6,023 bases of DNA from contig JAKAAI010000108.1 in assembly GCA_021797055.1 (NCBI GenBank), positions 1-6,023 on the forward strand, in the 5' to 3' direction. Source of the DNA: Thermoplasmata archaeon (lineage in GTDB: Archaea > Thermoplasmatota > Thermoplasmata > Thermoplasmatales > Thermoplasmataceae). The position numbers were made by a program, and so were the translations under genes. Each line of letters begins with the position of its first letter. Positions within the stretch are counted from its first letter, which is position 1. Shown here piece by piece: positions 1-4,994 of this stretch. Under the pieces are notes generated by a model that ran no database searches, was not told the DNA's origin, and saw only the letters and a list, made by a program, of their open reading frames with translations.

Positions 1-871
1 AAAGTTCTTGTGAGTCAATGGTCATTATCTTTTCTTCCAGTATTGGAATTAGAGTATTCCTTTTTGAGTAACGACCTTCATTTCTGTCGAGAGATGGGTC
101 ATCTTTAAGTTCTGGTACGAGAGCTTTGCTGAATTCCTTCCATTGCATATCTGTAGTGACGGCAATGAAAATTTTCCCTCCGTCCTTGGTTTCAAAGAAA
201 TCATATATTCCCCAAGCAAAACCTTCCTCATTTATAGGTTTCAGAGGTTTATTCAGTATCTGATAAGTGGAAATGTGTTGACCCATGAAAAACATGGCAG
301 TTTCAAAGAGACCAACATCGATATATTTTCCCATGCCAGTCTTTTCCCTTTCCATTAGGGCATTCAATATACCAATAACTCCGAACATTGCAGCACCCAT
401 ATCTACAAGTGAAGCACCAACTCTCATGGGTCTGCCAGTTAAGCCGGTCATATATGCAAGTCCACTGTGAACTTCAATTGGATAATCAAGCGACTTTCTC
501 TTCTCGTACTGTCCTTTCCCATATCCTTTGAGAGAAAGATAAATGAGCCCGGGATTATTTTTAGAGAGTTCACTATAGGAAAAACCTAACCTATCCAATG
601 TGCCGTAACTCAGGTTATCTATGATAATATCTGCCTTCATTGATAACTTCCCTAAAATATCCTTCCCCCTTTCATCCTTTAAGTTAATCGCTATGCTTCG
701 TTTATTTCGGTTGTAATATGGAAATGAACCTGAGCTTTGATTTGTAAGCCTTCTCGAAACATCCCCTTCACCTGGTTTCTCAATCTTCACGACATCGTAA
801 CCCAAATCAGACAGTATGAGCCCTGCAGACGGTCCAGCAACTATGTGCCCCAGTTCAAGAACTAGTACCAA
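1..871 (-). CDS. CaiB/BaiF family III CoA-transferase, 3'-truncated by window edge
   Basis: The reverse strand translates without a stop from 871 to the window edge, giving 290 codons of a family that usually has about 380-410 residues, so the C-terminal part lies outside. The N-terminus (VLELGHIVAGPSAG, then LSDLGYDVVKIEKPGEGD) is the classic family III CoA-binding start. It is followed by YYNRNKRSIAINLK and by GASLVDMGAAMFGVIG, whose Asp (about residue 157, bases 401-403) matches the catalytic Asp that forms the acyl anhydride in formyl-CoA transferase. Family members move CoA between an acyl-CoA and a free carboxylate, or racemise acyl-CoAs, in the cytoplasm. The substrate cannot be read here. 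The start is taken as TTG at 871-869 because GGGGGT lies 7 nt upstream and no ATG or GTG fits the frame before the upstream stop. A frameshifted longer start at 924 is an alternative (see findings). It is divergent from the cupin operon. The family call is firm; the start is uncertain. Confidence 0.9.
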   Translation of the reverse strand, partial: MVLVLELGHIVAGPSAGLILSDLGYDVVKIEKPGEGDVSRRLTNQSSGSFPYYNRNKRSIAINLKDERGKDILGKLSMKADIIIDNLSYGTLDRLGFSYSELSKNNPGLIYLSLKGYGKGQYEKRKSLDYPIEVHSGLAYMTGLTGRPMRVGASLVDMGAAMFGVIGILNALMEREKTGMGKYIDVGLFETAMFFMGQHISTYQILNKPLKPINEEGFAWGIYDFFETKDGGKIFIAVTTDMQWKEFSKALVPELKDDPSLDRNEGRYSKRNTLIPILEEKIMTIDSQEL

Positions 872-873
872 CT

Positions 874-924
874 TTATGACCCCCTTCCGCTATGATTTTG
901 GTGTAACAATTCTAAAGAACTCAT
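874..924 (-). other. Possible 16-codon leader ORF upstream of the CaiB-family gene
   Basis: ATG at 924-922 opens a 16-residue ORF (MSSLELLHQNHSGRGS) that ends in TAA at 876-874, only 2 nt before the TTG at 871 and in a different frame. A box A element is centred about 26 nt before this ATG, so a transcript could start at or very near the A of the ATG and be leaderless. It could be a translationally coupled leader peptide, the real N-terminus of the transferase split by a one-base shift in the G-run, or chance. No known peptide family is recognised. Confidence 0.25.
879..884 (-). promoter_or_regulatory. Shine-Dalgarno for the CaiB-family gene (GGGGGT)
   Basis: On the reverse strand GGGGGT sits 7 nt before the TTG at 871. 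It is close to the archaeal consensus GGAGGTGAT and is the main reason to choose TTG as the start. The run of five G also makes the site a likely place for a sequencing or biological frameshift. Confidence 0.5.
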
Positions 925-945
925 CTCTCTGAAGCTAATGCAAAA

Positions 946-955
946 CATATAAATT
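946..955 (-). promoter_or_regulatory. Box A (TATA) promoter for the CaiB-family gene
   Basis: The reverse strand reads AATTTATATG here, a good match to the archaeal box A TTTATATA. Its centre predicts transcription starting near 924, about 53 nt before the TTG start at 871. There are other AT-rich runs in the same intergenic region, so the choice rests on spacing and match only. Confidence 0.45.
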
Positions 956-982
956 CTCCATAAAAACATTCTAACATCCCTT

Positions 983-1096
983 TTATTTCCTTGTCTCAAA
1001 CTTCATTATATTTGCATACATCAGCAACGTACGTTTTGACATCCGAACTCTTTTAATATTTATTGTTGGAAATGGCTCAAAATTGGCAATTTTCAT
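983..1096 (-). CDS. Doubtful 37-residue ORF, possibly a gene remnant
   Basis: ATG at 1096-1094 opens 37 codons ending in TAA at 985-983. AGGT lies 9 nt before the ATG, a weak ribosome site. The protein is basic, rich in Lys, Arg and Met, with no membrane segment or Cys pair. The opening MKIANFEPFPTINIKRV vaguely resembles the MKI-x-x-(I/V)E-x-F-P start of enolase-superfamily sugar-acid dehydratases, but the likeness is too short to trust and the rest does not continue that fold. It points the same way as the CaiB-family gene and ends about 27 bp before that gene's proposed box A. It may be a real small protein, a decayed 5' fragment, or noise. Confidence 0.15.
   Translation of the reverse strand: MKIANFEPFPTINIKRVRMSKRTLLMYANIMKFETRK
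1026..1035. promoter_or_regulatory. Palindrome AACGTACGTT, possible operator
   Basis: A perfect 10-bp inverted repeat lies between the two divergent promoters and is less AT-rich than its surroundings. Dimeric transcription factors often bind such sites. No regulator gene is visible in the window and no second copy was noticed in the gap, so operator function is only a suggestion. Confidence 0.2.
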
Positions 1097-1306
1097 ATTG
1101 ATACAACCTGCAATTCACTAAAAGCTTTAAGGACGTCAGTAAAGAAGAGATAAAATTCAGATGAATGTAAATATCGAAAATTATAGGTTCTCTGTTTCAC
1201 CGCAAAGCTGTGAGTATTCCTATGTATAAGCACCGCTCGGCTCACTGTCATATTCAAAGTAAGATTTCGGTATAATTAAGAGTATATTCTAACACTATAG
1301 AGGGAC

Positions 1307-1317
1307 TATTTAATAAA
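1307..1317 (+). promoter_or_regulatory. Box A (TATA) promoter for the cupin operon, leaderless start
   Basis: TATTTAATAAA is centred about 26 nt before the ATG at 1338, the distance at which archaeal RNA polymerase starts transcription. The mRNA would therefore begin at or next to the start codon. The lack of a well-placed Shine-Dalgarno (the only purine run, GGGA, is about 14 nt away) agrees with a leaderless message. Confidence 0.5.
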
Positions 1318-1337
1318 GCGGGAAAAATGTACAATAC

Positions 1338-1709
1338 ATGAAAGTGAGAGTATTAGATCCGTTCGAAGACGGAAAGCAAATATGGCTGGGAGACGAGAAG
1401 GGTATGGTGAGAAAGGTTTTTCGGACAATAGACAGGGACCAATGCAACTCAGAGTACTTTGTAAGCGGAATCACATATTTTGAGCCGGGTGAATCATCCT
1501 CTCTTCATAATCATCCCAATTCTGAGGAGATTGATTTCATCATTCAGGGCAGTGGAGTGGTGGAAAGTGATAACGAGACGCTACCTTTCAAAAGCATGCA
1601 GTATATGTTCATACCTAAGGGAGTAATGCATAGGCACTATAATACTGGCAGAGACACAATGATTCTATTATGGACATATACACCACCTGGAGAATTGCCA
1701 AAGGACTGA
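1338..1709 (+). CDS. Small single-domain cupin protein
   Basis: This 123-residue protein is one beta-barrel cupin domain (roughly residues 40-115). Cupin motif 1 is seen as G51-x5-H57-N-H59-x3-E63, and motif 2 as P93-K-G95-x2-H98-x3-N102. His57, His59, Glu63 and His98 would form the usual metal site (Fe, Mn, Ni or Zn), so it is likely metal-bound rather than a dead barrel. There is no signal peptide or DNA-binding domain. Such small cupins act as isomerases, dioxygenases, decarboxylases or ligand sensors, and the sequence does not decide between them. It is the first gene of an operon, 13 bp before the dehydroquinate dehydratase, so a role on the same substrate is plausible. The ATG at 1338 fits the leaderless promoter; an ATG at 1327 is out of frame and meets a stop after four codons. 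Fold certain, function unknown. Confidence 0.85.
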   Translation: MKVRVLDPFEDGKQIWLGDEKGMVRKVFRTIDRDQCNSEYFVSGITYFEPGESSSLHNHPNSEEIDFIIQGSGVVESDNETLPFKSMQYMFIPKGVMHRHYNTGRDTMILLWTYTPPGELPKD

Positions 1710-1722
1710 TTCAGTGGAATAG

Positions 1723-2493
1723 ATGAATGAAAGAAGGATTGCTAGGGAAACTCTTTCCCAAGAATTCAAAAATAAATTCATTGCCTTGGGGAAAGACCCT
1801 GTTATTTGTGTCCCTATTCTGGATTTCTCAGTTAATACCAAGAATATCCTTGCAGAAAGGAAGGCTGATTTGAATCTGGTTGAGATCAGGTCAGATTTTC
1901 TTTTATCATACGGATTCAATCCGGATGAATGTATGGGATTTCTGAAACAATTAGGAATACCCTTTGTTTTTACCATGAGATCTCCTATCGAAGGTGGTCG
2001 GGTAAAATTGTCATCTGAGGCACGTATGAATTATCTAGAAAGGTCAATCTCATTCGACCCAGCTTTTATTGATATAGAACTTTCAACCATAATGGAGAAC
2101 GAGTTGAGATCTAAAAAGCTGATTGAAAACGCTCACTCCAGAAACATAGGCGTAATAGTTTCACATCATGATTTCAATGGTACTCCAGACATAGGAACAC
2201 TTGAAAAAATTGCTGGGGATGAGGCAAAATCGGGTGCTGATATGCTAAAGATAGCTACTTATATAAATGAAACTGCCGATATTTTATCTCTGCTGGAGGC
2301 AACATATTCGGTCAGAAAATCTCTTAGGAAACCAATGGCAATCATGGGCATGGGCAGACTTGGAAGAATTACAAGGGTTGCCGCAGTCTCTCTTGGTTCA
2401 GATCTTGTTTATGCTGATCTTGTAGGTTCATCAGCCTCAGGGCAGGTACCATATAACAGAATGAGGGAAATGGTCCAGTCCCTTTACTTTTAA
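1723..2493 (+). CDS. aroD: Type I 3-dehydroquinate dehydratase
   Basis: This enzyme of 256 residues would convert 3-dehydroquinate to 3-dehydroshikimate by syn elimination through a Schiff base. It is a TIM barrel. Landmarks line up with E. coli AroD: E54/R56 (VEIR), R86 and E90 (FTMRSPIEGG), general acid/base H149 in SHHDFNGTP, Schiff-base K176 (MLKIATY), R218 (GRITRVA), and S237/Q241 (SSASGQ). All the expected catalytic and substrate residues are present, so it should be active. About 25 extra N-terminal residues make it close to the bacterial length of about 250, longer than many archaeal forms of about 200-220. It lies between the cupin and the MDR dehydrogenase, with 13 and 16 bp gaps, and is probably co-transcribed with both. 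No other shikimate-pathway gene is visible. It could serve aromatic biosynthesis or quinate/shikimate breakdown. A weak GTGG lies before ATG 1723. Confidence 0.92.
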   Translation: MNERRIARETLSQEFKNKFIALGKDPVICVPILDFSVNTKNILAERKADLNLVEIRSDFLLSYGFNPDECMGFLKQLGIPFVFTMRSPIEGGRVKLSSEARMNYLERSISFDPAFIDIELSTIMENELRSKKLIENAHSRNIGVIVSHHDFNGTPDIGTLEKIAGDEAKSGADMLKIATYINETADILSLLEATYSVRKSLRKPMAIMGMGRLGRITRVAAVSLGSDLVYADLVGSSASGQVPYNRMREMVQSLYF

Positions 2494-2497
2494 ATAC

Positions 2498-2503
2498 AGG
2501 TGA
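2498..2503 (+). promoter_or_regulatory. Shine-Dalgarno AGGTGA for the MDR dehydrogenase
   Basis: AGGTGA lies 6 nt before the ATG at 2510 and matches the archaeal anti-SD well. It fixes the start of the third operon gene. Internal operon genes here use a Shine-Dalgarno while the first gene appears leaderless, a pattern common in archaea. Confidence 0.7.
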
Positions 2504-2509
2504 ATTGTA

Positions 2510-3526
2510 ATGTGGAAAATACTTTTTGATGATTTGAACGGATTCAGACAGGTCACTTTTGAACCTGGAAAAATTGAGAAAGATTATGTGAGGATCAAAC
2601 CTGAATTCATTGGCGTATGCGGATCAGATAAGAACATTGTTTTTGGTGGAAGAGGAAAGGTAAAGGAAGCAATCTCACTTGGTCATGAAATATCTGGGTT
2701 TGTTCTTGACGGAGAAGGTTCGGACATGCAAGGAAAATCGGTTAGAAAAGGAGACAAGGTTGTAGTGTTTCCAAATTATTTCTGTGGAGAATGTCCTGAT
2801 TGTAAAGCTGGCCATGTAAACACCTGCAGGAATAAAATATCAATCGGCGTTAATTCCAATGGTGGACTTAGCGAAGTCTTTGATCTCCCATCTAAATTTC
2901 TACTGAAGATAGATAACTCGCTTGAATTGCGTTATGCAGCACTTATTGAGCCAGTTGCTGTAATGCGCAGAGCACTCGCCAAGTTTGAAGACAGATCCAA
3001 GCAGCTAATTATCATTGGCGGCGGTAGCACTGGAACTATAGCGTACATTCTTGCAGATATATTAAATTTCACGGAACCAATTATTCTGGAATCTTCCCCC
3101 GAAAAGGTTTCCCTTCTAAAGTCAAAGGGATTCAGGGTTATTAATATCGGAGACATTGAGCAAACAAAGGAGATTCACGCGTCCCCACCTCTGAATGTGC
3201 TCGATACAGTTGGCCGGTCAGCAACCGTAGATGTATGGCTCAAAATGGCTAAATCCCACGTTTCAGGTTCACAGGTCATCATAACTGGATTAGATGAATA
3301 CGAATATAGTGTATCTCAATCAGTGATCATAAGAAAGGAACTCAGTCTCAATGGTTCAATTATTTACGATAAGGCAGATTTCATCAGCTCCGCAGAAATA
3401 ATGACCAAAAACTTCTCACGATTTGATGTACTTATGGATTATGAAGGGTCAATCAAAGATCTAGACAAATGGCTCATTCCTGCAATGAAGAGAAATGACA
3501 TTTTAAAAATATTGATTAAATTATGA
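2510..3526 (+). CDS. Zinc-dependent medium-chain alcohol/polyol dehydrogenase (MDR family)
   Basis: The 338-residue length is normal for the family. The N-terminal catalytic domain has the zinc ligands C37 (GVCGSD), H59/E60 (LGHE) and E147 (IEPVAV). The structural-zinc lobe is intact with C92, C95, C98 and C106 (FCGECPDCKAGHVNTC). The Rossmann domain starts at about 166 with IIIGGGSTG (G170-x-G172-x2-G175), and strand 2 ends in E194 (IILES); an acidic residue there usually means NAD+ preference. The EPVAV and GHE contexts resemble sorbitol, threonine, glucose or galactonate dehydrogenases, which oxidise a secondary alcohol of a polyol, sugar or hydroxy acid. The substrate is not readable. As third gene after the cupin and dehydroquinate dehydratase, a quinate- or shikimate-like cyclitol acid is a reasonable guess. 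It ends 7 bp from the convergent aldehyde dehydrogenase stop. Confidence 0.9.
   Translation: MWKILFDDLNGFRQVTFEPGKIEKDYVRIKPEFIGVCGSDKNIVFGGRGKVKEAISLGHEISGFVLDGEGSDMQGKSVRKGDKVVVFPNYFCGECPDCKAGHVNTCRNKISIGVNSNGGLSEVFDLPSKFLLKIDNSLELRYAALIEPVAVMRRALAKFEDRSKQLIIIGGGSTGTIAYILADILNFTEPIILESSPEKVSLLKSKGFRVINIGDIEQTKEIHASPPLNVLDTVGRSATVDVWLKMAKSHVSGSQVIITGLDEYEYSVSQSVIIRKELSLNGSIIYDKADFISSAEIMTKNFSRFDVLMDYEGSIKDLDKWLIPAMKRNDILKILIKL
3505..3509 (-). terminator. Possible minus-strand T-run terminator
   Basis: On the reverse strand ATTTTTAAAA lies about 25 nt past the aldehyde dehydrogenase stop at 3536-3534, within the 3' end of the opposing dehydrogenase gene. T5 in an AT-rich context is a plausible archaeal termination signal, but such runs are common here. 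Confidence 0.2.
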
Positions 3527-3530
3527 GAAG

Positions 3531-3554
3531 TTTTTACCAGAAGAATGATCTTCT
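3531..3554 (+). terminator. Possible plus-strand terminator: T-run and small hairpin
   Basis: TTTTT at 3531-3535 starts 4 nt after the dehydrogenase stop. It is followed by a 6-bp hairpin, AGAAGA (3539-3544), loop ATGA, TCTTCT (3549-3554). Archaeal transcription commonly ends at T-runs. The hairpin lies inside the last codons of the opposing aldehyde dehydrogenase, so it may simply reflect its Arg-Arg-Ser-Phe-Phe codons. Confidence 0.3.
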
Positions 3555-4994
3555 TGAATATGAATAATCAATATAAATTGATTTGGTCTTTGTATAATTG
3601 TTTATGGAGGTTAGACCAAGCTCCTCTCCGAAACCTGATTTTCTCGTACCCAGATATGGAAGAGAATATTCTATCCCCGTAGGTCCCTGATTTACGAAGG
3701 TTACACCTGCATCGATCTGATCTATTGAACGGAAAGCTGCCTGCAGATCCTTTGTATATATAGCAGACACAAGTCCGTATTCTGTGCAGTTAGCAACTTC
3801 TATGGCATCATTAAGATCATCAACAGGTATAAGACTCACCACAGGCCCAAAGATCTCCTCCTGAGAAAGGGGATCCTTTCTGTCCACGTCACTGAATACA
3901 GTTGGTTCTATAAAGTACCCTTTGTCAGGATTAGTGGGGTATTCCCTCTTGCCAAGTTTGAGGTCAATTCCCCTCTCATGCCCATCTGTTATATATGAGG
4001 TTACTGTTCTGTACTGTTTGAGAGAAGCGACCGGCCCCATCATTGTTTCTTTTTCCATACCATTACCTACTTTTATATTCCTCGCTCTATTTATGAATTT
4101 TTCACAGAATACATCATAAACGGAGCGTTCCACAAGTATTCTGGAACCAGCTGTACAACGTTGACCAGCATTACTGAATGATGCAAATAACAGACTAGAC
4201 ACTGCAAGTTCAATATCAGCATCAGACAGCACAATTGCCGGATCCTTTCCTCCAAGTTCAAGAATCTGCCTTCTTCTGAACTTTCCATTTATCTCAGAAA
4301 GCCTATTTCCAACCTCGCTACCACCAGTAAATGCCAGAAATTTGCACCTCTCGTCATTCAGTATAATTTCAGATATCCTACTAGCTTCTCCGTGCAAGGT
4401 ATTTATAACCCCAGATGGCAATCCTGCCTTCTGGAACAGCTCTGATATCTTTCCCCCTACAGCAGCAGTGACTGAGGAGGGTTTGAATATGACGGTATTT
4501 CCGTGAAGTAGTGCTGGTGCTATGTTCCAGAATGGTATCGAAAAAGGTGAGTTGAATGGAGTTACAACAAATACTATGCCCAGAGGTCTTCTTACAGTCG
4601 CCGAAAATATGGTATCCTGCTCACTTTGTACCACTGTTGAGGTAGTCCTCCTGGTCTCCCCATAATAATAGTACAAAACCTTGTAAGCATTATTCACCTC
4701 GTTGTAAGACTCCTTGTATGGTTTACCCTGTTCCTGTGTAATTAGAACTGCTATCTCTTTCCTCTCACCGTCAATAAGATCGGCAACCCTTTTTAGGTAC
4801 TCAGCCCTCTTTGTAATATTTAGCTTGCTCCATTCTTCAAAAGCAACATTCGCCGAGTTAACCGAGTCCTTGATCTGTTGGTCATCTGCCATGAAAACAT
4901 CTGCAATGGGTTCCAAGGTGGCAGGATTTAAGGTTGCGAATTTATTTTTCGTTCTTTCAGATTTACCATTTATTAAAGGCATAATCTCCTTCAT
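3534..4994 (-). CDS. NAD(P)+-dependent aldehyde dehydrogenase
   Basis: A complete 486-residue ALDH-superfamily enzyme that oxidises an aldehyde to a carboxylic acid in the cytoplasm. Seen motifs: oxyanion-hole N148 (TPFNSPF), cofactor K171 (FKPSS), FTGGSEVG at 222-229, general base E246 (LELGGKDP), nucleophile C280 (SNAGQRCTAGSR) and E380/F382 (QEEIFGPVV). S174 stands where strict NAD enzymes have Glu, which suggests NADP+ use or dual specificity. The overall look (ITKRAEYLKRVADLI, KPSS, GQRCTAGSRI) resembles 2,5-dioxopentanoate, succinate-semialdehyde and aromatic aldehyde dehydrogenases. It has no feature that marks the CoA-acylating type. The start ATG at 4994 overlaps the TPP-enzyme stop (ATGA), with AAGGGG 8 nt upstream, so the two are translationally coupled. 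A second ATG four codons later (Met5) is less well placed. Probable substrate: the aldehyde made by its operon partner. Confidence 0.93.
   Translation of the reverse strand: MKEIMPLINGKSERTKNKFATLNPATLEPIADVFMADDQQIKDSVNSANVAFEEWSKLNITKRAEYLKRVADLIDGERKEIAVLITQEQGKPYKESYNEVNNAYKVLYYYYGETRRTTSTVVQSEQDTIFSATVRRPLGIVFVVTPFNSPFSIPFWNIAPALLHGNTVIFKPSSVTAAVGGKISELFQKAGLPSGVINTLHGEASRISEIILNDERCKFLAFTGGSEVGNRLSEINGKFRRRQILELGGKDPAIVLSDADIELAVSSLLFASFSNAGQRCTAGSRILVERSVYDVFCEKFINRARNIKVGNGMEKETMMGPVASLKQYRTVTSYITDGHERGIDLKLGKREYPTNPDKGYFIEPTVFSDVDRKDPLSQEEIFGPVVSLIPVDDLNDAIEVANCTEYGLVSAIYTKDLQAAFRSIDQIDAGVTFVNQGPTGIEYSLPYLGTRKSGFGEELGLTSINNYTKTKSIYIDYSYSRRSFFW

Larger units (their letters stand above)
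872..1337. other. Divergent intergenic region without a clear gene
   Basis: This 466-bp gap separates the divergent CaiB and cupin genes. It holds a promoter-like box A for each side, a perfect 10-bp palindrome AACGTACGTT at 1026-1035, and an AT-rich inverted repeat AAAATT-GGC-AATTTT at 1079-1093. It also holds several tiny ORFs: 37 residues on the minus strand at 983-1096, and 22 residues on the plus strand at 1161-1229. Extra TATA-like runs on the plus strand lie at about 1050-1061 and 1271-1279. I see no tRNA, no riboswitch motif and no repeat array. It is longer than other gaps in this compact window, which suggests regulatory DNA or the remains of a lost gene. Confidence 0.7.

Noticed and set aside
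143..470. Plus-strand ORFs inside the CaiB-family gene, and similar antisense ORFs over the other enzymes
   Set aside because: They lie opposite or out of frame with well-conserved enzyme genes and show no family likeness, so they are shadows of the real coding frames.
1079..1093. AAAATT-GGC-AATTTT inverted repeat
   Set aside because: Six-base AT-only arms with a 3-base loop are common by chance in this AT-rich DNA, and no T-run or gene end is nearby to make it a terminator.
1161..1229. 22-codon plus-strand ORF (MNVNIENYRFSVSPQSCEYS...) upstream of the cupin
   Set aside because: It is very short, lacks a ribosome site or a well-spaced box A, and has no recognisable family. An ORF of this size is expected by chance in a 466-bp gap.
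872..1337. tRNA, riboswitch, CRISPR or insertion-sequence remnants in the gap
   Set aside because: No T-loop GTTCRANYC-type motif, no repeated units and no terminal inverted repeats with target duplication were found by eye.
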